Below are positions 55,094 to 64,000 of a DNA stretch of 64,000 bases, piece by piece. The notes under the pieces are model-generated. The model was not told the origin of the DNA, made no database searches, and saw only the letters and a list, made by a program, of their open reading frames with translations. Origin of the DNA: Sideroxydans sp. (GTDB lineage Bacteria; Pseudomonadota; Gammaproteobacteria; Burkholderiales; Gallionellaceae). The stretch spans positions 1-64,000 of the forward strand of contig DAIDAG010000066.1 of NCBI GenBank assembly GCA_027310725.1, given 5' to 3'. Made by a program: the position numbers and the translations under genes. Position 1 is the first letter of the stretch. The number at the start of each line of letters is the position of its first letter.

Positions 55094-56425
55094 TTACCCC
55101 CGTGGCGCTTTCGAATTTACTGGCACATCTTCATCTGACGCCGTCACTCGGAGCGCGGTCACCAGAATGTCGGTAATGGAAGGGAAGGTCTTGCCAAAAC
55201 GTCCACTCAGCCCGAAATTCTGCCCGTCGCCCTGTGTCGCCACTTCTTCGCATGCCTGCCAGACCGTCTGCCGGCGCTCATTCCACGGAATAGCCCGGGA
55301 TCTCAGGTCTTCCCATGCATCCATAGACGGATTCAGCTTGAGAGCGCTGTAGGCCTCCCATATCCCCATGCAGTCATGCGAAACACACAGTTTGCGAATA
55401 TCGTCGTCATCCACGGGAGGAAGACTGTTCGGGTCTTTGGTCTCGCGCAGCGTCTTGGGCGTCCAGTGCAGATCCAGCTCGGCGCCAACCTTCTTAAGTT
55501 CTTCGATACTGATGTAGCCCATCTCACCGCCATCGCCATACAGGTCAGACAAGCCGTAGGCCTGGATTTGACGCACTTCCATGTCGCGCTCGGTAATATA
55601 GAAATTGGCGCCGGCAGTGAAATAGTGCATGTAGGCAATGGCCTCGTCGCCCATTCCGTCCTGTTCGTAAGTCTTGGGCATGGTCTCGACAAGTTTTCGC
55701 AGCTCATCCAGCTTGTCCACGAAAAACTGGCCTTCTTCACCTCTAACCAGCGCCAGCATCGTTTTTAACTGCTGCGTACCGATGAATTCCCTCAGTATTG
55801 GAACGTAGGTTGAGATCGCATTCGTGTGGCGCCGGAAGTCCGCATCCTGCCTGACCGTTGCCTTACGCATGTCTTCGTCGACGCGTGCTTCCTGCGCCGC
55901 CGATTCATCTGGCAACTCGGTATTGACTCGCAAATTGGGGATCAGCAGCTTGCGGTAGTTGGGAGGATAGTCGCCGCCCATCCTCGCGCCTTCGTCGCGG
56001 AGTATATTTCCTGCGACTTCCTCTCCGACGATCCCCGCGATCCTGGTCGTATCCTGATTGTTGTCCTTGTAGATTGGCAGTTCATCTGCACCGTAGATCG
56101 CCAGGAACATCCCGTAGTCCGTTTTACCGTACAGGATGGTTACCAACGTGCCATTTTTGCGAGCCGACTCTATCTCGTGGAATTTCGGATGGAAAAAGCC
56201 GATTCCGCCATGCTCGTCGAGCAATGTCTCGGGGTGCTGCCATTCGCAGGCCGCAAAGAGGTTGCGCGCAACGACCTGGTCGCCTTCGGCCAGATCGACG
56301 AACTCCTGCTTTGTCATCGGCGGCTCGCCTTCAGAGTATTCTGGCTGATAGACAGGATCGCCGGGCTGGGCGGTGTCAAATGCCTGGACTGTCAATTTTT
56401 CAAAAATCTTGGTGGTAGCGGACAT
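55094..56425 (-). CDS. DUF2958-like polyvalent mobile-element protein
   Basis: 443 residues from ATG 56425 (MSATTKIFEKLTVQAFD). A middle region, about 250-330, resembles DUF2958: AIAYMHYFTAGANFYITERD, QAYGLSDLYGDGGEMGYISI. The N-terminal half (GDPVYQPEYSEGEPPMTKQE, WQHPETLLDEHGGIGFFHP) is unknown. DUF2958-type domains occur in plasmids, ICEs and phages, often beside large polyvalent proteins such as those upstream here. Last gene of the minus-strand set. Confidence 0.65.
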   Translation of the reverse strand: MSATTKIFEKLTVQAFDTAQPGDPVYQPEYSEGEPPMTKQEFVDLAEGDQVVARNLFAACEWQHPETLLDEHGGIGFFHPKFHEIESARKNGTLVTILYGKTDYGMFLAIYGADELPIYKDNNQDTTRIAGIVGEEVAGNILRDEGARMGGDYPPNYRKLLIPNLRVNTELPDESAAQEARVDEDMRKATVRQDADFRRHTNAISTYVPILREFIGTQQLKTMLALVRGEEGQFFVDKLDELRKLVETMPKTYEQDGMGDEAIAYMHYFTAGANFYITERDMEVRQIQAYGLSDLYGDGGEMGYISIEELKKVGAELDLHWTPKTLRETKDPNSLPPVDDDDIRKLCVSHDCMGIWEAYSALKLNPSMDAWEDLRSRAIPWNERRQTVWQACEEVATQGDGQNFGLSGRFGKTFPSITDILVTALRVTASDEDVPVNSKAPRG

Positions 56426-56502
56426 AATGACTCCAAAATTGATGGACGTAATATTCATGCATTAAATATCGGCCACAAACCACGCCTAGCACCTTGGCGT
56501 GG

Positions 56503-58260
56503 CTAACGTAGTTTCATGCCGGGGGAGGAGGGCTGCAACGCCTTCATACGCTGATCTGCGGCCTCACGAACACGAGTGTCGCGGTCGTCCAAGGCATGTT
56601 CAAATTGGGCCTCATCGAGATCACCGAACTTGACAACAGCCAGGCGGACATCGGCATCCTCATGCTTCATTCTCACGTTATTTAGCCCTTTGGGCTGAAA
56701 AAAATACTTGGGTTTTTCCACGTTGTTGCGGAATTGGTAACACGGCATACGCTGCGCGCTGATCATAAATGCCGGATCGGAATAGTGCCAGTTGGTATTC
56801 AGCGTGGGGGGCGGCTCGCCTTCACGCAGTTTTTTGAAGATCGAGACGATCAAGTCGCGCGCGCCATGCTGGGCAGCGTATCCGCGCCATGCAGTCGCCG
56901 CCTCCTTGAACCCGAAGGATTCAGCAATTCTTGCGATCCACTCTGAAACAACGCGTTTTGTCTTCGCCAGAATCGTGTTGTTCTGGTACCCGGTCGGTTC
57001 GGTGTACAGGATCTCGGCCAACTCGGCCAGTGCCTCGTCCACGGCTCGGGCACGCATGTAGTCCGGGGATTTTGTTTGAGAAAGGTGCAGGGCTTCATCT
57101 GTAATCAACCAGGCGTTAGCCTTGTTGCGTACCCATTCGTCGCTCATGTACAGATAGATCATCTGGGCGATATACTCGCGCTCCGTCAAGAACCGGCGCA
57201 GCCCGAAATGGAACAACTCGTGCCCCAGAGCGCGCCCGACAGCAAAACGATCGGACAGCCCGTCTCGGAACAGGAAAAGACGCCCGCCGAACACGGTTGC
57301 AGAGGTGACCCCGTCCTCGGTCTTGGTGATACCGCCAATTTCAGTAGCGCTGTCCCGGATCAGCACGGGAACTTCCGTCGCAAATGGTTTCAGAAGGCGC
57401 TCGACTTCTTCCACAATGGCGCCGATTGACAGCCACTCTTTTTCTGGAAGCGCTCCGCTCAGATCTTCGATGTTGCCCGACGTGGATGGGCAAGAATAGG
57501 GGGTAGGTGCTAGTGGCGCAGTATTGCGACACCAGGATAGTGTTTTTGCAGCGATGCGTCTGCGTCGTTCTGCGCTTGCAGAAGCTGCTCTGTTTCGGAG
57601 TTCGTCAGTCGTTCTGAAACCAATGAGGTACTGTGATTCATCGCAGGTGAGGGCGTCTGGCTCGATTCCGAAAAGCTCTTTGATCGGTTGTTGTCCATGT
57701 CGTCCTCCTAGACGGTTAATCGTTCTGATTATGGCATTCATTCTACCGGTGCGGCTTGCGTTTGTCAGCAATACCGTGCCGGCGACGATACCGCCGTTTT
57801 CCTGTATGTACGAGGCAAGGTCTGCCAGCGTACAGCCCATTGTTGAAACGTCATCGACCAGCACGTAACGCTTGCCGCGCACCACGTCCCCGGCGAATTC
57901 GGCGCGCGCGATCAACCGCTCCATCGCGTCCGCCCCGGCATGAAAGGTTTTGTTCATCTGAAATATGCCGGAACCTTTCACGCCGCCGGCCTTGGCCGCG
58001 TAATGCATGGCAAGGGCATTTGGAATCTGGTTGTGACCAGCCATCTCCTGTGCCATCACAGGCAGATAAACGACATCTTCACCATATTGCAGCCGCGCGG
58101 CTGCAATAGCCTCTGGTGTTACCAGATCCAATACGATCCTTATCGCAGCCTGAATATCGCCAGCCTTGGCCGCACGATAGTCAGGGTGACGCTTCAAAGT
58201 GCGATCGTCTTTGAAGCACGAAATCGGAACTATGTTTTTGGGGAAAGAATAGACGCGCAT
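56503..58260 (-). CDS. Polyvalent protein: phosphoribosyltransferase plus HExxH metallopeptidase
   Basis: 585 residues from ATG 58260. Residues about 50-190 are a type-I PRTase fold with the PRPP loop RYVLVDDVSTMGCTLADLAS. Residues about 290-400 have a metallopeptidase motif HELFHFG (347-353) with a following acidic helix (AVDEALAELAEILYTE). The C-terminal 80 residues (VRLAVVKFGDLDEAQFEHAL, DDRDTRVREAADQRM) look like HEAT-type repeats. Such unlike domains in one chain are typical of polyvalent proteins of conjugative elements and phages. Begins 10 bases after the gene before it. Confidence 0.72.
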   Translation of the reverse strand: MRVYSFPKNIVPISCFKDDRTLKRHPDYRAAKAGDIQAAIRIVLDLVTPEAIAAARLQYGEDVVYLPVMAQEMAGHNQIPNALAMHYAAKAGGVKGSGIFQMNKTFHAGADAMERLIARAEFAGDVVRGKRYVLVDDVSTMGCTLADLASYIQENGGIVAGTVLLTNASRTGRMNAIIRTINRLGGRHGQQPIKELFGIEPDALTCDESQYLIGFRTTDELRNRAASASAERRRRIAAKTLSWCRNTAPLAPTPYSCPSTSGNIEDLSGALPEKEWLSIGAIVEEVERLLKPFATEVPVLIRDSATEIGGITKTEDGVTSATVFGGRLFLFRDGLSDRFAVGRALGHELFHFGLRRFLTEREYIAQMIYLYMSDEWVRNKANAWLITDEALHLSQTKSPDYMRARAVDEALAELAEILYTEPTGYQNNTILAKTKRVVSEWIARIAESFGFKEAATAWRGYAAQHGARDLIVSIFKKLREGEPPPTLNTNWHYSDPAFMISAQRMPCYQFRNNVEKPKYFFQPKGLNNVRMKHEDADVRLAVVKFGDLDEAQFEHALDDRDTRVREAADQRMKALQPSSPGMKLR

Positions 58261-58270
58261 ATAGATTTCT

Positions 58271-58795
58271 TTATCTCGGCTTCTGGATATGTCCAACATC
58301 GGGGTAATCATCAAGACGTTGCGCAACGCTCTCTACGTCCACACCAAACCCCTGAATAAACGACGGCGAGGCCACGTCAACGCCGACGCTTGCAAGCGCC
58401 AATACAAGCGATTCCATCGCATCGGCGGCTGCGCGAGCTGCGACATCCGGCTCGCCGTCGGAGAACTGTTCCAACAGCCCGGATCCGGACTTATCTATCC
58501 AGACCAACCTTTCCCCGCCGGCGCGTTGTTTCTCCAGCGCGATCGTGAGGCCAAACGGCAGCACGAACTCCGTTCGTTTCTGCTTCATGATCAACTCCAT
58601 CTGGATACTCGAATACTTCGCTACCAGCGCGGCTGTCTGTTCCTTCGTCCATTTGGCGGCATCGTCGCCGTGCAGATATGCTTTCAGGCGATACGCGAAT
58701 GTGTCGGCAACGGGTAGTCCGGCCCGATCTTTGTAGCCATCGATGAAGATGCCATTGGAACGATCGTTAAAATCAAATTGGGCAGGAGTATTCAT
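58271..58795 (-). CDS. Hypothetical protein of the polyvalent-protein operon, 174 aa
   Basis: 174 residues (MNTPAQFDFNDRSNGIFIDG ... FVLPFGLTIALEKQRAGGER). No recognised domain; soluble and acidic. It ends 10 bases before the PRTase-metallopeptidase gene and begins 88 bases after the LPD1-like gene, so it is probably in one transcript with them. Function unknown. Confidence 0.65.
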   Translation of the reverse strand: MNTPAQFDFNDRSNGIFIDGYKDRAGLPVADTFAYRLKAYLHGDDAAKWTKEQTAALVAKYSSIQMELIMKQKRTEFVLPFGLTIALEKQRAGGERLVWIDKSGSGLLEQFSDGEPDVAARAAADAMESLVLALASVGVDVASPSFIQGFGVDVESVAQRLDDYPDVGHIQKPR

Positions 58796-58883
58796 GTCAC
58801 ATCTTCAAGTTGGAAACGGGATGAGGGCTGCCCCCGTCGCACATTGCGACAATCGCGCTCACAATGGTTTTCTTGTCTTCCAT

Positions 58884-61550
58884 CTATGCCCTCAATCTGA
58901 GTGGTTGAATTGAATTCTTTTCATCACGTGCAACATGCTCCCTGACGATCTCCATCATGCGATCCATTGCCTTGTTGATCTGTTGGCGCTCGGTGCCGGA
59001 GGGGTAGGGATTGCCGGTGAATTCGCCCTTGTCGGCAAACCTGTCCCCCTCGACTGAATGCACCAGGTAATCGCATGGCATTCCTGCAGCACGCAACTTG
59101 TCGTAGACGTAGCACTCGAATGCGCGGGCAAATAGTTCTTTCCTGGTTGCGTAGTACGGCTTGGACTTCGATTCATCCAGATGCGCTGACTCCCGGACAA
59201 AGTGGCTGGTGCTCAGTGGCACTTTGTCGGGATTGCGCAAGTAGGTGCGAAAATCCCGGATGTGAGAGAGCACCCTGTTCAAATTGCTTTCGAAATTGCG
59301 GCGATTCTTTCCTTTGGAAAACTTTGCCGGATCCACGCACTCTGTCTGGCGCAGTTTTTCCAGAATGTATTTTTCGTGCTCGGACAAACGAATGATCTGA
59401 TCGCCCTCGGCCACACGAATCTTCGAACGATCAGCAAAATTGAACGAGTCGTATTTGTAGTGATTAATCGTTGGCAAGTCATGGTCATCCACTTCGAGGC
59501 CAGCGATATTCATCACCGCCACGCGCAACGCGGCGGACATCGCGACCATTCCACCTTCCTTGCCCCAATCAACGATCCATGACACCGCATAGTCAATATG
59601 CTTGCCGATGTCGGCCTGTAATTCGTCCATCACGGCTGCAGGTTGCATGGATTTGTCGATCGCGGTGCGCACGACCTGCATCGCGCCATTCAGCATCTTT
59701 CCGAACTGACCGCTGGATCTTGCGGACTCGAACGCCTGATTTAACTCGTCATCAGTTGCGACTCTGGATATGGCGTTCACGCGCTCGATCAACGATTCCA
59801 TCGGCGCATGAGTGGCTTCTGGATGTGTGAGTAGGTATTCTTCCCGGGCAAGATCATAGTCATAGGCATGAGCCCACTCGTGCGCCATACTGCCGGCGCC
59901 ATTCATCCTGGTCAGATTAAAGACCAGAAGATCTGGCTCATAATGCGCAGCGGCACGACCTTTGCCGCGCGAACCGAATGCAATTGCGAGTTGTCCGTTC
60001 AAGGAAGCCATCCTGTCCGGCATGTCCAGCACGTCTACCAGTGCGGCACAGGCGGCATACGCCTCGTTCAGCACCGTTTGACGCTCGTCCTGCGGCAACC
60101 ATTCGCCGAACTCGACGCCACGGAAACCAAAGCGATCAATCAGGTCTTGCGCGGTCACATTGACGACTCCATCTGCGTCTTTCCTGATCCATGCATTCTG
60201 GAGGTGATCGAGATGAGGGCGGTATGGCTTTTGAGCCTTCTTCGTTTCTGTGGCGTCAGTTTCTGGTTTGCTCTTGCGCGCATTGCAAAGCTTGTTCCAG
60301 GCTCTGTCCAGGTATTCGGACTTCCACTTCGCGTCAGATTCACTATCCTCTGGATAGGGGATTGTTTCGCTCATTTCGTTAAAGCCAAAGACGAGCAGGT
60401 CGGCAGGCGCAACCTGGTCGAGCGGCATTTCCTTCGACTTATGCATCAGCATGGGGGCGTCGCTGATCAGGTTCCGGAGTTTCGATACCTTACGGAAATC
60501 GCGGGGGAGATATGCACCGGTCGTGATTTCCTTCATGGCGTTCTTGAACGTCATGTCTTTATGCAAGCTGGTTAGTGCGCCGAACAACTGTTTTTTGTTC
60601 TTGATCCCGACATGCAGATGCTCTGATATGACGTTGCACAGATCGACGTAGTTCTCGATTTTCATGGAAGAGCCACGGCTTTTTTCACCGATCACGGCAA
60701 ATTCCGGCAAATTGGTGCGAATTTTCTGGATGAACTCGGCAACCCCGAATTCGACGCTGGCCTTGCGCGCTTCGGAAGGCGAATACGGCCACAACCTCGC
60801 TTTTTTGATGAAGGTGCTGCGCTCGGACTGGGACATATCAGCTACATCGCTACTGACGATCCTGCGCGAATAGAAATCCTTGCGGGCACGCCCAATCTTG
60901 ACGCCGGCATCGGTAATTTTGGAGGAAGTCTTTCGGGACTGCTTCACCGGGTCACTCGAAACGTCGCGCAACCACTGCTGGGTATTCGATTTAATGGAGG
61001 CCTGCCATTCGTCGACGAATTTCTTCGGATATTCCGCATTCCGAAGTCCGTCCGCATAGGCGTTGGCTTCTGTTTCAAACTTCAAACCGAAGAAAGCAGG
61101 GGGGATGTCGATATGAGGGGTTGCAATGCGGATGAGCCGACCGTTGTTCTCGATGGACACTTCTGTCTTTGGTGAAACATTCAGGTCGGCGAGATTGACT
61201 TCAATCACGGGCGGATTGTCCTGAACGATCATGCTCCGCTCAAAACCTGGGGCAAATTTGATCAGCTCGGACATCAGGAATGTCGTCTTTTGCGCGATGA
61301 ATACATGAGCTGAACCCTGTTTTACAGCATCCGGAAGGTCTTTCCATGCGGGCGATTCGGAAGCGACTGCTTCGGCGAACTGGGTGCTCCTGTCGGTCTC
61401 GACAAATCCGAAAGCAACCGCCTCATTCAGATTCAACGAGTGCTCCCGTCCAACGATCAATACCAGTCCAGACTCCTGCGCGTCGCGGTCTCCCACAAGC
61501 CGAAACCTGCGGATTGATGCGCCAAATTTGTTTATCTCAGGCCATGCCAT
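58884..61550 (-). CDS. Large polyvalent protein with LPD1-like HExxH metallopeptidase
   Basis: 888 residues from ATG 61550; GGAG seven bases upstream decides this start over 61568. The N-terminal 440 residues have no known domain. About 465-570 fits the LPD1 type: VNVTAQDLIDRFGFRGVEFG, MASLNGQLAIAFGSRGKGRA, then GAGSMAHEWAHAYDYDLA with the zinc motif HEWAH (557-561). About 800-840 has PYYATRKELFARAFECYVYD, the usual second conserved part. LPD1 peptidases occur in polyvalent proteins carried by plasmids, ICEs and phages and may process proteins after transfer. Confidence 0.8.
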   Translation of the reverse strand: MAWPEINKFGASIRRFRLVGDRDAQESGLVLIVGREHSLNLNEAVAFGFVETDRSTQFAEAVASESPAWKDLPDAVKQGSAHVFIAQKTTFLMSELIKFAPGFERSMIVQDNPPVIEVNLADLNVSPKTEVSIENNGRLIRIATPHIDIPPAFFGLKFETEANAYADGLRNAEYPKKFVDEWQASIKSNTQQWLRDVSSDPVKQSRKTSSKITDAGVKIGRARKDFYSRRIVSSDVADMSQSERSTFIKKARLWPYSPSEARKASVEFGVAEFIQKIRTNLPEFAVIGEKSRGSSMKIENYVDLCNVISEHLHVGIKNKKQLFGALTSLHKDMTFKNAMKEITTGAYLPRDFRKVSKLRNLISDAPMLMHKSKEMPLDQVAPADLLVFGFNEMSETIPYPEDSESDAKWKSEYLDRAWNKLCNARKSKPETDATETKKAQKPYRPHLDHLQNAWIRKDADGVVNVTAQDLIDRFGFRGVEFGEWLPQDERQTVLNEAYAACAALVDVLDMPDRMASLNGQLAIAFGSRGKGRAAAHYEPDLLVFNLTRMNGAGSMAHEWAHAYDYDLAREEYLLTHPEATHAPMESLIERVNAISRVATDDELNQAFESARSSGQFGKMLNGAMQVVRTAIDKSMQPAAVMDELQADIGKHIDYAVSWIVDWGKEGGMVAMSAALRVAVMNIAGLEVDDHDLPTINHYKYDSFNFADRSKIRVAEGDQIIRLSEHEKYILEKLRQTECVDPAKFSKGKNRRNFESNLNRVLSHIRDFRTYLRNPDKVPLSTSHFVRESAHLDESKSKPYYATRKELFARAFECYVYDKLRAAGMPCDYLVHSVEGDRFADKGEFTGNPYPSGTERQQINKAMDRMMEIVREHVARDEKNSIQPLRLRA

Positions 61551-61952
61551 GTTTTTCTCCATACTCATGAATTCGAACGCAAGTATAATACATGCACCAA
61601 ATGCGAAATAAAAAAAATAGCTGCAACAACGCGCTATTAGGGATTTTTCATGGAAAAATTATGAGCAGAAAGCGCAAAGGTGGGTAGATTGTCAGCTTTT
61701 TTGCTACTCGGCTTCGCTGACGCGAAGGCGGGGGAAGCGACTTTTCCTATTGTTTCGCTTGTTCTACCAGCAAGTACATTTTTAACTTATGTTGGGTGCT
61801 GTCTCTAATTCGCTCATTTTTTCGCCATCCGGCTTTTTGCCCAACACTGACATCATGCTTATTACCTTTTCTTTAGTATTTTAAATACCATTTTACGTCC
61901 AAGCTCGGAGTTTTGGAGGGATTCTGCGTTACCTAGATGAACCCCACATCTT
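61551..61952. other. Intergenic region between OLD-like gene and polyvalent operon
   Basis: AT-rich and without a gene. It should hold the promoter of the polyvalent set (minus strand, near 61600). A 6-bp hairpin CTTCGC/GCGAAG occurs at about 61716-61731. No long T-tract terminator seen. Confidence 0.5.
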
Positions 61953-63959
61953 TTACCGCTCCGTAAAAATGCAATTGACTGCCTCGAATAGCGCACTGAA
62001 TCTGGTTATCGTGTTTTTATCAAGTTTCTTTGGTGGAGCGCTGCCAAACGTCGAAGCCACCAAGTAGTGGTTGAAACCTCCCGATGGCCGAAGCGTGATG
62101 CCTTTTTCTGCCAGTGCTCGTTCGATTTGGTGAATGATTCGATCACCTTTTGGAAGGTCTGAAACCTGGAGTGAATTTTCCCCCAATTGCTTGGCATAAG
62201 TCTTATTGAAATAGTTCAAATACATTTCTGGATCGAGAAGATCCTCAACATCTGTTGCGATAGTGTTTTTTCCCAAATTTGAAATATCGCGGAATTGAGA
62301 AACGTTGAAGACAGACTTCTGAGCGAGCAGTTTCTGCCTGACCATTTCTTCCAGCCGTTGTTCAGGGCTACCGCTGTAGTCATGCAGTATGGACAACTCC
62401 AAACCGCTTGCTCCCAGCAGCGACACGAATGTTGCCAGGTTGCTGAGACCGCCAACTGGCACGATCGTTACATCATCTTTAAGCCCTTTACCACCTTGAG
62501 CTTCCAGTAGAGCCGACATACATTGGAGATAAGTCAATTCGGACGGGCCTTCCACAAGCAAATTCTGCTTCGAGATGAAAAGATTTTGGGCAATCGTCCA
62601 TCCTAGTGCCGCTTGCAGCGGGAAGATTGTCCGCTGATCCGAGTCGGATAGATTATCGGAAATCACCGTCCCTACATTATCTTTGTCCTCGACAACACGC
62701 ACTTGATGTAGCCTATTCGAGTTCACCATAAACGGAGAGTGCGTGGTGTATAGCACCTGATGCTGTTTAGAGAGATTGTCTATGTAGCGTAAGAAGTCTG
62801 CCTGTGCCAAAGCATGCAGCGCCAATCCTGGTTCATCCAGCAGCAAGACAAGTTTTGCGGGTGTGGCTTTACCGCCAGGATCGAGTTGGTGCTGAACACT
62901 GTCGAACCAGACAAGGAAACTGAAAAACCAGATGAACCCACGGCTCCGCTGATCGAATGGTGTGCTTACACCGCGATGGCGACGATTCTTGATGCGTAGA
63001 TACAGATTGGGGCCATTATTGAATGGAGCCTCATCCGTTGTATCCGGCTTGATGTCCACCTCAACTTCAAGATCTTCATTTTGCTTCCAGAACTCCAACA
63101 CTTGGTCGGTAAGACTTATTGATACTGCCTCGATCTTGGCTTTCATTGCTTCATAGCCAGAGGTACCAGAAATTTCGGTCAGATTGACATCCGCCATGCG
63201 CAGTAACGCCAGGACAGCTTGATGGTTTGGCTTGATATGTAACTGCGCATTGGCTGGATCGGACGTGGCCTTGGCAACTCTCTTGGCTAGATCATCAAGA
63301 TTGAGCTTCCCCGGCAGGAGATCGTAGTCGCTGAAGTAGAGGAATTTTGGGATGTAGGTTTCGAGTCGTGACCAGACCTCGTGTTGAACAACATTATCCC
63401 ACTTAGTTTTTGCGATCCGCGCCTGAATTTCAGCCAGGAATGATTTATCTGCATCGGTGCGTTCGCCCGCAGCTAGCAATTCCGCTATCTGCCGCAATGA
63501 TGACGCTTTCTTGATGTCTGATGCCGTGTCAGTGCTCAAGCCTGGAGTATTCGCCAATGCCAATATAACCGGCGCTTCTTTAACCGTCATTACAATATTG
63601 CGAGTATTGTCATATTTGTGGGCAACAGAAAACTGAAAATCTTGCGCAAGCGTTGTATGAAGTTCAGCATTGATTCTGGAAATTTGTTCAGTTGTTGGCC
63701 TATATGTCAGTGTGGTAGCGGCCTCTGGCGTGTCAGCGTGCCTTTTGGAGTACGCCGTGTAATCTTTGCGAGGATAGTCTTCGATGGGATTGAATTTCTC
63801 AGATCCCATCGCGTCATTCGACTTGTGCAATGCTTTTAGGAATACCGTTTTACCGGCTTCATTCATCCCCACGAACACCGTTACTTCGGGGTCGATAGCA
63901 ATTGTTTGTTCAGTATTGATTGAGCGGAACGGGCCAACTTTTGCAGATACTAACTTCAT
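61953..63959 (-). CDS. OLD-type AAA/ABC ATPase with TOPRIM nuclease domain
   Basis: 668 residues. The ATPase half has a Walker A GMNEAGKT (31-38), a signature RSRGFIWFFSF (338-348) and Walker B LVLLLDEPGLALH (370-382), then a TTHSPFMV switch. The TOPRIM half has LLVEGPSELTYL (467-478) and LHDYSG with Asp527. This is the order of overcoming-lysogenization-defect (OLD) nucleases, several of which act in phage defence. No UvrD-like GajB or reverse transcriptase gene follows, so it appears to be a stand-alone (class 1) type. GGGAG precedes ATG 63959. Confidence 0.88.
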   Translation of the reverse strand: MKLVSAKVGPFRSINTEQTIAIDPEVTVFVGMNEAGKTVFLKALHKSNDAMGSEKFNPIEDYPRKDYTAYSKRHADTPEAATTLTYRPTTEQISRINAELHTTLAQDFQFSVAHKYDNTRNIVMTVKEAPVILALANTPGLSTDTASDIKKASSLRQIAELLAAGERTDADKSFLAEIQARIAKTKWDNVVQHEVWSRLETYIPKFLYFSDYDLLPGKLNLDDLAKRVAKATSDPANAQLHIKPNHQAVLALLRMADVNLTEISGTSGYEAMKAKIEAVSISLTDQVLEFWKQNEDLEVEVDIKPDTTDEAPFNNGPNLYLRIKNRRHRGVSTPFDQRSRGFIWFFSFLVWFDSVQHQLDPGGKATPAKLVLLLDEPGLALHALAQADFLRYIDNLSKQHQVLYTTHSPFMVNSNRLHQVRVVEDKDNVGTVISDNLSDSDQRTIFPLQAALGWTIAQNLFISKQNLLVEGPSELTYLQCMSALLEAQGGKGLKDDVTIVPVGGLSNLATFVSLLGASGLELSILHDYSGSPEQRLEEMVRQKLLAQKSVFNVSQFRDISNLGKNTIATDVEDLLDPEMYLNYFNKTYAKQLGENSLQVSDLPKGDRIIHQIERALAEKGITLRPSGGFNHYLVASTFGSAPPKKLDKNTITRFSALFEAVNCIFTER

Positions 63960-64000
63960 TGCATATCTCCCGAGTAGATTAGTGCTGGATTATGACAAAT

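Noticed and set aside
61953..63959. Gabija system (GajA)
   Set aside because: GajA needs a UvrD-like GajB next to it, and the downstream genes are polyvalent proteins.
1..64000. CRISPR array
   Set aside because: No run of short, evenly spaced identical repeats seen; the repeats at 43761 are only three, imperfect and uneven.

Overview
The window looks like chromosomal DNA from a betaproteobacterium, probably of the Nitrosomonadales/Gallionellaceae type. This rests on gene style, a cobalt-early cobalamin operon beside a copper-efflux operon, and many mobile-element genes. The assignment is by recognition of protein families, not by a database search.

Layout. (1) 0-3.5 kb: a mobile-element edge with a scrap of a tRNA-Glu 3' end, an AlpA-type regulator, a catalytic-domain-only tyrosine recombinase and an IS110 transposase. 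(2) 4.0-27.2 kb: a cobalamin (B12) hub with three cobalamin riboswitches. The first has a clear promoter and terminator and controls a short peptide plus a radical SAM/SPASM maturase (CbpA/CbpB type RiPP). The second, on the minus strand, precedes a HoxN/NicT-type nickel/cobalt permease. The third leads a tightly overlapping operon from cobO to cobS; cysG (precorrin-2 supply) lies just upstream on the other strand. The pathway is the cobalt-early route (CbiX, CbiD, CbiG), but no CbiJ/CobK reductase gene is present. CbiH carries a fused ChuX/HutX-like domain, and a 2Fe-2S ferredoxin gene follows it. (3) 27.9-36.6 kb: a secreted metallopeptidase-like protein, then a Cus-type copper/silver efflux locus (two small periplasmic proteins, a CusF-like protein and CusCBA). 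(4) 36.6-40 kb: an EAL fragment fused by position to the end of cusA, then a globin-coupled PAS-GGDEF-EAL protein. (5) 40-64 kb: accessory DNA. It holds a protein that joins a sigma-54-like core-binding region and RpoN-box region to a GIY-YIG nuclease, a KfrA-like coiled-coil protein divergent from a tyrosine integrase with two perfect palindromes between them, small conserved unknowns, an IS30 element with perfect 25-bp ends, a membrane protein, an HNH-like secreted protein and a NERD protein. Next is an AT-rich two-gene module of a Ser/Thr kinase and a 626-codon partner that is split by an IS3-family insertion. A minus-strand set of polyvalent mobile-element proteins (DUF2958-like, PRTase plus metallopeptidase, LPD1-like metallopeptidase) and an OLD-type ATPase/TOPRIM nuclease close the window.

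Most notable: the B12-riboswitch RiPP pair beside a cobalt permease; the kinase module, whose IS insertion can be reversed on paper to the base (TSD AGA) to give one open frame; the sigma-54-like/GIY-YIG fusion; and the missing CbiJ step next to the CbiH-ChuX fusion.
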